Source: Candidatus Peregrinibacteria bacterium (GTDB lineage Bacteria; Patescibacteriota; Gracilibacteria; CAIRYL01). Taken from it: DNA of 57,977 nucleotides. Location: assembly GCA_016220175.1 (NCBI GenBank), contig JACRHZ010000006.1, forward strand, positions 1 to 57,977, in the 5' to 3' direction. How positions within the stretch are numbered: position 1 is the first letter of the stretch; each line of letters starts with the position of its first letter. The notes below the pieces were generated by a model. The model saw only the letters and a list, made by a program, of their open reading frames with translations, was not told the DNA's origin and made no database searches. Both the position numbers and the translations under genes were made by a program. Shown piece after piece: positions 17,129-24,529 of the stretch.

Positions 17129-17699
17129 AATCTCCAAATGAAAGTTGTTCGTCCTGTACTTCTGGCTCAAGATGGATATGAGAGGTATCAACGGTGTGAT
17201 ATTTCGACAAAGATTCCTTTGTGTGGCGCTTTACCTCATCCTTCATTCCCATACATCCTCCGAGGAGCAGAAGCGTTTCTAAAAAAAGCGCGAGAAAGAC
17301 GCTGATTTGGACTTCAAAATTACTATCTTTATTTGTGAGATATGATGAACTCAAGATAAAAAGCGCAATAAAAATAGTGTACATGCCGAGAGCTCCTAAA
17401 ATAATCCATAATACAGAATTGGCGAGTCCTCGAAAAGTTCCATTTTTCGTGATCATTTCCCGAACAAGAAGAAGAAGTGACACGCACTGAATGAGAAGAA
17501 GAAGCCACCCGAATATGGAAAAAATGCCAAATGCATTAAAACTTTCCGCTTCAAATCCAAGAGTACTCGTGATTTTCCCGCTGTGAGTTCCCCATGGGAA
17601 GAAAAGAGAGAGAAGCACACCAAAAGCCCCAAAAAGGACGAGTTTCCGTGAAAATGGCAAGAACCGTAATTCTCTTTTAAGAATATCAATTTTTTTCAC
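17112..17699 (-). CDS. Four-helix integral membrane protein, unknown function
   Basis: The protein has four hydrophobic segments: LVLFGAFGVLLSLFFPWG, AFGIFSIFGWLLLLIQCVSLLLL, SVLWIILGALGMYTIFIALFIL and VFLALFLETLLLLGGCMGM. A polar C-terminal tail of ~40 residues, rich in His, Glu and Asp, probably faces the cytoplasm. GTG 17699 is taken as the start; a TTG at 17726 is also possible. I do not recognise the family. It overlaps the zinc-ribbon gene by 17 bp, suggesting a joint role, and lies just downstream of murG on the same strand. Confidence 0.65.
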   Translation of the reverse strand: MKKIDILKRELRFLPFSRKLVLFGAFGVLLSLFFPWGTHSGKITSTLGFEAESFNAFGIFSIFGWLLLLIQCVSLLLLVREMITKNGTFRGLANSVLWIILGALGMYTIFIALFILSSSYLTNKDSNFEVQISVFLALFLETLLLLGGCMGMKDEVKRHTKESLSKYHTVDTSHIHLEPEVQDEQLSFGDYDEKN

Positions 17700-17751
17700 T
17701 CTTAGTGGGAAAAAGGCGACCTCCAAATGCTACTCGAAAAGCTCAAAAAAA

Positions 17752-18828
17752 TCAAAGTGAAATTCTCTCCGCGACTTCTTTTGCCGTAAGAATAAGGAGT
17801 TCGGCAATCCTCTGAGATGCGCCATTTTGCGCGAGTGTGGCAATATTTTTTTCAAGATTCTTTCGAGTGGTTTCATCCTCCAAAAAAGCAGAAACTGTTT
17901 TTTGAAATTCACCAGAACTCAAATGATCTTCATATAAAATTTTTGCTGCTCCGCGAGAAGCAAAAAATTCAGCATTTTTTTTCTGATGATTATTTGCAGC
18001 AGAAAGGAGTGGGAGAAGAAGGATTGCTTTTTTTTGCGCAGCAAATTCGAAGAGCGAATTCGCTCCAGCTCTCGAGATGGCAAGGTCAGCTGCAGCGAGA
18101 ACATCGCCATATTCTGACCCGAGATAGGGAAAACTGCGGTACCTATTTGTGTCTTTTCTTGCGGACTTCCCTCGTCCAGAAATGTGCACAACGCATGCCT
18201 TTTTTAAGAGTTCATCGAGAGAGAAAAGAAGAAGTTGATTTATTATTTCCGCTCCCTGACTTCCTCCAATAACGAGCAGAATTTTTTCTTTTTCAGGAAA
18301 TCCCAAAAATTCTCTTCCTCGTTTGGCATCTCCATTCAGTATTTCTTCACGGATTGGCGTTCCAACCCATTCTCCTTCTCCCGTGGGAAACGAAGTGAGA
18401 ATTTTTTTGGAGATCTTTCGCAGCATACGATTCGCAAGACCAGAAGCGATATCACTCTCATGAATAATAACGGGAATTCTCAAAATTTTTGCCACCATTC
18501 CTATGGGAAATCCAACAAATCCACCTTTAGAAAACACCAAATCAGGTTTTTCTTTTCTCAGAATTTTCCATGCTTCTCGAAATACTCTTGGAGCGCGAAA
18601 AATATCAAGAATATTTTGAGGCGAAAAATATCTGCGAAATTTTGCCGGTGACAAAGTGTGCCTTCGATATTTTTGAGAATGTGCGGAAAAAATTTCATCA
18701 TCAAGTGCAGCATTTGAACTCACAAATACGATCTCTGTATGTTTCGATTTTTTTTGGATCACATCTGCAACGGCAAGAGCGGGAGTAATATGACCGCCTG
18801 AACCTCCAGCAGCAAACAAAATTTTCAT
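17752..18828 (-). CDS. murG: UDP-GlcNAc: lipid I GlcNAc transferase MurG
   Basis: MurG converts lipid I to lipid II on the inner face of the membrane. The 358-residue protein has the glycine-rich N-terminal loop FAAGGSGGHITPALA (about residues 5-19), KPDLVFSKGGFVGFP, the HESDIASGLANR segment, the second Rossmann domain loop VIGGSQGAEIINQ and SRAGANSLFEFAAQ near the UDP-binding site. It is followed on the minus strand by the four-helix membrane gene, and lies 21 bp after ftsW, as in classical cell-wall clusters. Confidence 0.96.
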   Translation of the reverse strand: MKILFAAGGSGGHITPALAVADVIQKKSKHTEIVFVSSNAALDDEIFSAHSQKYRRHTLSPAKFRRYFSPQNILDIFRAPRVFREAWKILRKEKPDLVFSKGGFVGFPIGMVAKILRIPVIIHESDIASGLANRMLRKISKKILTSFPTGEGEWVGTPIREEILNGDAKRGREFLGFPEKEKILLVIGGSQGAEIINQLLLFSLDELLKKACVVHISGRGKSARKDTNRYRSFPYLGSEYGDVLAAADLAISRAGANSLFEFAAQKKAILLLPLLSAANNHQKKNAEFFASRGAAKILYEDHLSSGEFQKTVSAFLEDETTRKNLEKNIATLAQNGASQRIAELLILTAKEVAERISL

Positions 18829-18849
18829 AGAAATAGGGTGAGAGAATTT

Positions 18850-20097
18850 TTATGCATACACTCCTTTTCCCTTCAGCTTTGTGGTTTCCCGAGAAACGAC
18901 TGGTGGAGAAAGAGAGGAAATATTGAGAAGGAGACCTATTCCAAACAAAAACATTACGAGTGAAGATCCTCCATAGGACAGGAAGGGAAAAGTAATTCCC
19001 GTGAGGGGAAAAAGTCCGAGCGTCACAAGAATATTGATAATTGCCTGAAATATAATCCACGAAGTCACTCCTACTGCTACGAGAAATGAAAATCGATCAG
19101 GAGCATTTTTTGCAATCTGAAACCCTTTGAGCGCAATGTAAATAAACACGAGGAGGAGAAGGAGAATCCGAAAAAAACCCATTTCTTCCGCTATTCCTGA
19201 AAAGATAAAATCCCCTTGAATTTCCGGAAGCCATCCTGACCTTTGGGTACTGTTTCCGAGTCCTACTCCAAAAAATCCCCCACTCCCAATTCCCATAAGA
19301 GATTGATCCAACTGATATTTATCATCTTGTAGCGCGAGATCACTCATGAAAAGAGCAAAAAATCTGGCTCTGATGTAGGCATGCGAAAAAACTATTGGCC
19401 AAGAGAGCATCGTCGCGACAATACTTCCCCCAATGATGTGCCAAATATTTCCTCCTGCGACAAAAAACATAGTGACTCCGATAATTCCGAGGACAAGTAC
19501 CGATCCAAAATCCGGCTGAAAAGCGACGGGAATGATCATGACAGAGACAAGAATAACAAAAGGAAGAAACCCTCCTTGGAATGTTTGGATGGTATTTTGT
19601 TTTTTTGACATCCAAATAGCGAAATAAAAAATCATAGCGAGTTTTGCTGCCTCCACGGGTTGAACCGATCGAAATAAGGGAATGTTCAGCCAACTTTTTG
19701 AGGTTCCATACCCCGTTCCGAGAGAAGTAAATACGAGGCAAAGGAGAAGAAATGCTGCGACAAAAAATACTGGCGCCAGAGTTCTCCATACTCCCATAGG
19801 AATAATGAATGCTAAAAACCCGAGGAGAAGACCAATAAACACATTGACTACCTGTCTTTCAAAATAGAGATTATTACAATTATTCTCCTGACAATAACCT
19901 TCTGCATATCGACGTCCTTCTTCTTGCTGACAGTTTGGAATTTCTTCATGAGCGTCACAATAGTCAACTACCTGCTGCGCAAAGACTTTCGAGTAAGAAT
20001 TGTACACACTGAGAGAGCTCAACATGAAAAGTCCAAATGCCACGAGGAAAAGGACCGAAAGAAGCAGGCCGATATCGGGCGAGTAGCGCTGAAACAT
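18850..20097 (-). CDS. ftsW: SEDS lipid II polymerase FtsW/RodA with a cysteine-rich loop
   Basis: This polytopic SEDS glycosyltransferase polymerises lipid II. Hallmarks are QPVEAAKLAMIFYFAIW, QPDFGSVLVLG, IQGDFIFSGIAEEMGF and FPFLSYGGSSL. It is called FtsW from its position next to murG; RodA is possible. I chose ATG 20097; a TTG at 20133 is in frame. Unusually, the loop after the first membrane helix is enlarged by ~40 residues and holds four cysteines (DYC, PNC, GYC, NNC), which faces outside and may form disulfides. Confidence 0.93.
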   Translation of the reverse strand: MFQRYSPDIGLLLSVLFLVAFGLFMLSSLSVYNSYSKVFAQQVVDYCDAHEEIPNCQQEEGRRYAEGYCQENNCNNLYFERQVVNVFIGLLLGFLAFIIPMGVWRTLAPVFFVAAFLLLCLVFTSLGTGYGTSKSWLNIPLFRSVQPVEAAKLAMIFYFAIWMSKKQNTIQTFQGGFLPFVILVSVMIIPVAFQPDFGSVLVLGIIGVTMFFVAGGNIWHIIGGSIVATMLSWPIVFSHAYIRARFFALFMSDLALQDDKYQLDQSLMGIGSGGFFGVGLGNSTQRSGWLPEIQGDFIFSGIAEEMGFFRILLLLLVFIYIALKGFQIAKNAPDRFSFLVAVGVTSWIIFQAIINILVTLGLFPLTGITFPFLSYGGSSLVMFLFGIGLLLNISSLSPPVVSRETTKLKGKGVYA

Positions 20098-20139
20098 CAA
20101 AAATATTGTGGCAGAAAAGAAGGAGAAATTCAATGAAGG

Positions 20140-20303
20140 AAGCAGGAATAAGGAATTAGGAATAAGGAATTAGGGAGGGACCAATACCAAAAACTACCAC
20201 TCGAAGAGTGTCACTTCTACAAAACCATATTCCTGCTCCCTGATTCCTACTTCCTGATTCCTACTTCCTGATTCCTACTTCCTACTTCCTTATTCCTTCT
20301 TCC
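20140..20303. repeat. Inverted cluster of TTCCTACTTCC-type repeats
   Basis: The left part (about 20140-20177) repeats GGAATTAGGAATAA. The right part (about 20226-20303) repeats the complementary TTCCTACTTCCTGA unit many times, so the region can fold into a long imperfect stem with a ~50-base loop. The right arm reaches the end of the downstream minus-strand gene. The unit is the same as at 5080-5119. Confidence 0.65.
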
Positions 20304-21153
20304 TGGCTGTTGATAAAATCACAAACGCATCATTCCCTACCGGAAGATTGGCGCTTAAAAATCTCTCCCATTCATAAGAGTATTTTTCACCCCGTTTTGT
20401 GCCGACATCATTCGTGATAACGCGATCTTCTGTGAATCCAATAACCGTGAGCATGTGATATCCGGGATACGGATAAAACGGATTCCGGAGAAGGTCTCCC
20501 TGAATGGGAACGATAAGTGGATATCCCAAAGTGATAATTTTCTGAATAAGAATTTTATTGAGATTTTTGACGTGAAATACCGATTCCTCCGGGAGATGAT
20601 AATATCCCACAATAAATTGCTTCATTTCTTCCCCGAGGAGATCTTTGTGTCTTCCAAAATTTTCTGGGCGCTTTTCCCATTCGATCATGTCCAAAATAAT
20701 TTCATGCGCTTTCTCTGGAGATGCAGACGAATTCGTCATAAAAAGATATGTCTGCAGCAGTGCTGCTTCCTCGCAACTTTCTTCATGAAACTTCCAATGA
20801 GCTTCATCACGAAATGGATTTTGGCATATAAAAGGAACTGTAAGAATTTTTTCTTTCGGAATATCTTTCTCTTCTAAGTGAGAGATTTTTTCAGAAAAAT
20901 TTTCCGAGAGTGATATTTTTTCGAAAGACTGAGCGATTTCCGGACTCTCTCTATATGGCGACGCAACATTCTTTATAGCAGCGATTCGCTCGCTATATTC
21001 TTGAAGATCCCTTTCTGCTCTCCAGATCTCTATCCGCGTTTCTACTTTCGGAAAAAGGTATATTCCCACGAAAAATCCCATACATAAGATGAGTTCGAAA
21101 AATATGTTTCGAAAAATCGATCGCCGCCGAATTTTTTTCCGAAAAAATTTCAT
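20290..21153 (-). CDS. Membrane-anchored C39-like cysteine peptidase
   Basis: The 287-residue protein has a basic N-terminus and one membrane helix (FELILCMGFFVGIYLF, about residues 19-34). A coiled region follows, then a papain-like C39_2 domain from about residue 105. A glutamine (FICQNP) forms the oxyanion hole, the catalytic Cys is in HEESCEEAALLQTYLF, the His in YPGYHMLTVIGF, and an Asp follows in VITNDVG. It probably acts outside the cell on peptides or wall proteins. Its start overlaps the end of murJ by 4 bp, so it belongs to the wall-synthesis operon. Confidence 0.8.
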   Translation of the reverse strand: MKFFRKKIRRRSIFRNIFFELILCMGFFVGIYLFPKVETRIEIWRAERDLQEYSERIAAIKNVASPYRESPEIAQSFEKISLSENFSEKISHLEEKDIPKEKILTVPFICQNPFRDEAHWKFHEESCEEAALLQTYLFMTNSSASPEKAHEIILDMIEWEKRPENFGRHKDLLGEEMKQFIVGYYHLPEESVFHVKNLNKILIQKIITLGYPLIVPIQGDLLRNPFYPYPGYHMLTVIGFTEDRVITNDVGTKRGEKYSYEWERFLSANLPVGNDAFVILSTARKKE

Positions 21154-22751
21154 ACGCTATCATCAATTTTTTGAATACTTGTCTGAGATTTTTTTCGAGA
21201 GAGTGGATACCATTTCCAAAATGGCACTTCGTACACTTCTGGTGATTTGAGGAGAAGTGCCGCAGCAAAATATGTCACTATTCCCACACATACTGCCACG
21301 GCAAAGCGCGGAAGATAATGCGTATTTCTAAGAAACTCGATCGTAAAAAATACTGAAATTCCCATAATGGCAGAGATGAAACATGTTTTTCGAATTTTTG
21401 GGAAAAAATCACTCCACGGAAATGATCCCGCAAGTCTTGGAAGAAGTAGGAACAAAAAAATGACTTGCACTACGAAACTCAAAAAGTATGCGATTCCGAA
21501 TGCCTCAACTCCAAAGTTAAATTCGAAAACAAGCAGAAGTGAAAAAGAAATGAGAGCAGTGAGAAAAAGAAGACTCGCGATCATGGGGATGAATGTATTT
21601 TTGAGCACATGAAATGCTCTTACGAGAAGGTGATTCATGCTTTCGAGTGGAATCGCGAGAGCAAGCGGAATAAGTGCCATCACGGTGAGAATGTTGTTTT
21701 CCTGAACTCCATACACAAGTCTGACAATTTCTGGCGCAATAAGAATCACTCCCACTGCCGATGGCAGGGCGAGAAAAAGAATTTGTCCAAGAGATTTTTC
21801 TAAACGAAAAAGAAAATGATCCATTTTTTTTTCTGCAACAAAATCGGCGAGAAATGGAAAAACCGCCGTCGCAAAAGAAATCCCAAAAAGAGAAACGGCA
21901 AAACTTTGGAGATTGCGGGCATATTGAAAAGAAGAATAATTCCCTTCTCCTAAAATTCCGTCTCCCATGCGGGCAAAAAAGTAAAAACCTATTTGGAGGG
22001 AAAGAAGAGAAATAACTTTCGGCCACATGCTTCGAAGAAGTTCTCGCAAGAGTGGATTATGAATATCAAACGAAATCACAAATCTTCCGGGAGATTTGAG
22101 GAAATCATAAAGGCGGAGGAGAAAATGCAGCATTGCGCCAAAGAGTCCACCATACGCTGCGGAATAAATTCCATATTCTGAGCTTCCCACGAGTATTCCC
22201 AAAATAATTCCGAGATTATACAAAAGTGGTGCAATGGAATACGCAAAAAATCGTTTGTGGGCGAGAAGAAAATGCCCTAGAAAATTCGAAAGGGCAAAGA
22301 AAAAATTCGAAAAAATTAACATTTTCGTAATTTGGAGGAGAACTGGCATTTGCTCGACCGATGTTTCGGGAAAAAATAGAGAAAGAATCGGACCCAAAAA
22401 AAGGAGACAGAGAAAAGCTGCGATAGCGTAAAAACTATTCAGAACAAAGAAAAAATCTCCAAATGTTTTGGCTCCTTCTTCTTCGGATATTTTTTGCGCA
22501 CGAACATAGAGCGGAATCAGAATTCCGAGAAGCGCTCCAGTAATAAAAATTGTGAGGAGAGAATCGGGAAGTATGAATGCTTTAAAGTATGAATCGGTGA
22601 ATGCAGTTATGCCAAATGTTCTTGCAAATATCGCATCTCGAAGCCATCCCAAGAGATAGCTCATGGTGGAAGCAACCGCAAGAATAAATGCCCCAGCCCC
22701 AGCACCGAGCGGACCAAAAAGTTTTTGTTTCATTCTGGAAAGAATATTCAT
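21150..22751 (-). CDS. murJ: Lipid II flippase MurJ (MviN)
   Basis: MurJ moves lipid II across the membrane for peptidoglycan assembly. The 533-residue protein has the ~14 hydrophobic helices of the MATE-like MOP superfamily. Its N-terminal part matches MviN/MurJ: STMSYLLGWLRDAIFARTFG, ITAFTDSYFKAFILPD, and later LGIILG. It precedes the C39-like gene with a 4-bp overlap and lies 87 bp after truB. ftsW, murG and murJ together show that the cell makes its own peptidoglycan. Confidence 0.95.
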   Translation of the reverse strand: MNILSRMKQKLFGPLGAGAGAFILAVASTMSYLLGWLRDAIFARTFGITAFTDSYFKAFILPDSLLTIFITGALLGILIPLYVRAQKISEEEGAKTFGDFFFVLNSFYAIAAFLCLLFLGPILSLFFPETSVEQMPVLLQITKMLIFSNFFFALSNFLGHFLLAHKRFFAYSIAPLLYNLGIILGILVGSSEYGIYSAAYGGLFGAMLHFLLRLYDFLKSPGRFVISFDIHNPLLRELLRSMWPKVISLLSLQIGFYFFARMGDGILGEGNYSSFQYARNLQSFAVSLFGISFATAVFPFLADFVAEKKMDHFLFRLEKSLGQILFLALPSAVGVILIAPEIVRLVYGVQENNILTVMALIPLALAIPLESMNHLLVRAFHVLKNTFIPMIASLLFLTALISFSLLLVFEFNFGVEAFGIAYFLSFVVQVIFLFLLLPRLAGSFPWSDFFPKIRKTCFISAIMGISVFFTIEFLRNTHYLPRFAVAVCVGIVTYFAAALLLKSPEVYEVPFWKWYPLSRKKSQTSIQKIDDSV

Positions 22752-22838
22752 TCGTATTTGAAGAAAACTCGTAAAAAAGAGTACGGTTTCCTATTTTGAA
22801 ACACAAGTTTTCTTGAGAAAATTCAAAAGGATGTTTCT

Positions 22839-23735
22839 CTATGGTGTCAAAAGTTTCCGTGGCTGAACCACATATTCTTCTCCGTGTTTTTGAATTTCTG
22901 CAAATCCGATCATTCTCTGTTTTCGAAAAAGTGAAATTTTTTGACTGTCGAAATTTTTGTTTTTATCTAAAAAAAAGGATTTTCCAAGTCGCACCATTTC
23001 TTCTTCTTTTTCTGAAATTTCAAGTGATGGAAATGGGAAAAATTCTGGTTTCAGCTCGAGAATATCGTTTTCTGAAATATCTTCCATGTTTTTCGCTTTT
23101 GCCACATCAAAATTCCCAATCTTTGTTCGGCGGAGTTCGTTCGCATACGCTCCCGTCCTAAGCTCAGATCCAATGTCACGTATCAAGCTTCGAATATATG
23201 TTCCTGAGCCGCAATGGACTCTGATTTTTGCCCGTGGATATTCAAAATCCAAAACTTCTATCTCGAGAATCTTCACTTTTCTTTTTTTCTTCTCTATTTG
23301 CTTTTCAATATTTTCTCCAGCTCTCATTCGATCACATGCTCTTTTTCCTGAGATTTTAAGCGCCGAATAGAGAGGAGGAATCTGATCAATTTCTCCTAAA
23401 AAATTGGGAAATACTCCGAGGAGATCTTTTTTTGAAAAATGAATATTTTCCGTCGTATGAGAAAGAACGCCTTCTCGATCATCTGTAGAAGACGTCGCAC
23501 CAAAAATTATATCGGCAGAGTATTCTTTCTCCGCAAGAATGAGCTCAGAAAGAACTTTTGTTCCTTCTCCCATCGCCAAAACGAGTAATCCGGAGGCAAA
23601 AGGATCCAAAGTGCCCGCATGTCCGATTTTCCTTATGTTTAAAGTCCTTCGGACGCTACGAATGACATCAAAACTGGAAATATGAGGCGGTTTATCGATG
23701 AGAAGAATTCCCTGCAAGGAACACGATATGTCCAT
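22839..23735 (-). CDS. truB: tRNA pseudouridine(55) synthase TruB
   Basis: TruB makes pseudouridine 55 in the T loop of tRNAs. Seen are LLIDKPPHISSFDV (about residues 11-24), the catalytic aspartate in GHAGTLDPFASGLLVLAMG (about residues 39-57), ATSSTDDREG, QIPPLYSALKISGKRA and the RIRVHCGSGTYIRSLIRDIG segment. The C-terminal ~60 residues probably form the PUA-like part. ATG 23735 is taken as the start; a TTT-rich extension upstream adds three residues. It leads the minus-strand wall-synthesis block. Confidence 0.96.
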   Translation of the reverse strand: MDISCSLQGILLIDKPPHISSFDVIRSVRRTLNIRKIGHAGTLDPFASGLLVLAMGEGTKVLSELILAEKEYSADIIFGATSSTDDREGVLSHTTENIHFSKKDLLGVFPNFLGEIDQIPPLYSALKISGKRACDRMRAGENIEKQIEKKKRKVKILEIEVLDFEYPRAKIRVHCGSGTYIRSLIRDIGSELRTGAYANELRRTKIGNFDVAKAKNMEDISENDILELKPEFFPFPSLEISEKEEEMVRLGKSFFLDKNKNFDSQKISLFRKQRMIGFAEIQKHGEEYVVQPRKLLTP

Positions 23736-23838
23736 AAAAAACAAAATTTAATCTCTTCAAAAATGGCTTTATTCCATTATCTTTTGGTATTTAAATATTA
23801 TTTTGAAATATTCCACTACATCAAGAAAGCTCTATTTT

Positions 23839-23867
23839 TTGACAATACTCATTCTTTTCGATAAGAT
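23839..23867 (+). promoter_or_regulatory. Consensus sigma70 promoter for a putative non-coding RNA
   Basis: A perfect TTGACA (23839-23844), 17-bp spacer and TAAGAT (23862-23867) make this one of the best promoters in the window. It points right, into a ~550-bp region without a credible gene. The expected transcript start is near 23874. Confidence 0.75.
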
Positions 23868-23873
23868 GACCTG

Positions 23874-24421
23874 AAACCTTGAGACAGAAGTGGAGGACAA
23901 AAATTCAAAATTAACGTCTCTCTTCATCTTCGCCTCTCTTTCGTTTCCTCTCAAAAACATACACTACAAACACACAGAAAAACAGATCAACACACATACC
24001 AATACTCCCTGTTCTTTACAATTGCTTGCTTTGTTCTCTTCTCCCTTTCCTAAAGAAAGTGGGGAGAGCCGAGCCTTTCTTCTCCCTGGCCAATCATAAT
24101 ACATATTTAAGAGAGTGCAGGAACAGAGAAGAGGCTCCGCTTTCTTCGCTTTCCGACGTGGATTTCTTCCAAAGACCGGGAAAAAATTCCACCCCCACTA
24201 TGTCCTGTCTCTTCCATATCTCCTAGAGAAATGCGCATGCGACGCCAAAGGGCAGGTCACGGATAGACCAAAACACATCCAAAGGACAGCAAGAAATTCT
24301 CACTCGGTCAGTGAGCTCTTCGAATCCCGGCTCTGGAATCATTAAAAAGATTCCTAAAAGACGCTGGAATATCGAAAAATACCAATACAAAAAAAGTACA
24401 AATAATATTTGTGCTTTTTTT
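23874..24421 (+). ncRNA. Putative structured non-coding RNA, family not recognised
   Basis: The unit runs from a consensus promoter to a U-rich terminator hairpin and has no credible ORF. From about 24030 on it is more GC-rich and rich in complementary segments. CTCTTCTCCCTTTC pairs with GAAAGTGGGGAGAG around 24030-24065. GAGCC-TTTC-TTCTC pairs with GAGAAGAGGCTC (24071-24137). GTGGATTTC faces GAAAAAATTCCAC (24160-24195). GGTC-ACGGATA-GACC (24255-24269) and CTCACT-CGGTC-AGTGAG (24299-24315) are local stems. I tested RNase P RNA, tmRNA, SRP RNA and 6S by eye and could not confirm any. The strand is set by the promoter and terminator. Confidence 0.55.
24389..24421 (+). terminator. Intrinsic terminator of the putative RNA
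   Basis: AAAAAAAGTACAAA and TTTGTGCTTTTTTT pair with one G-U wobble around a five-base loop, ending in a run of seven T on the plus strand. The A-run also makes it work in the other direction. Confidence 0.75.
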
Positions 24422-24466
24422 GCGCATAAAAATAGATGTATCAAAATATTTTTATCGACACCTTGA

Positions 24467-24500
24467 AAAAGGAAGACATGATTTCTCACATCTTCCTTTT
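24467..24500 (-). terminator. Intrinsic terminator of the SLH surface-protein gene
   Basis: AAAAGGAAGA and TCTTCCTTTT form a 10-bp stem with a 14-base loop, 30 bp after the stop codon of the minus-strand gene. Read on the minus strand the stem ends in a T-run. Confidence 0.75.
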
Positions 24501-24529
24501 CGTATATTCCTCATCTCGGAGGAAAAAAG

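Noticed and set aside
23890-24099. 69-codon open frame at the start of the putative RNA
   Set aside because: It encodes low-complexity His/Thr/Ser/Phe-rich sequence without a ribosome-binding site. A short leader peptide cannot be excluded.
24290-24345. tRNA-like 3' end around TTCGAATCCCGG
   Set aside because: The bases around the would-be T loop do not pair as a 5-bp stem and no matching acceptor strand is found.
23874-24421. RNase P RNA, tmRNA, SRP RNA or 6S RNA as identity of the putative RNA
   Set aside because: Small pieces look suggestive (ACAGAGAAG, TTCGAATCCCGG, GACAG), but the universal cores (GAGGAAAGTCC of RNase P, tRNA-like ends of tmRNA, GGAAGCAGCC of SRP RNA) are absent or in the wrong order.
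24223-24489. Minus-strand 88-codon open frame over the putative RNA
   Set aside because: It has an odd composition, reads through the terminator hairpin, and has no ribosome-binding site or family.
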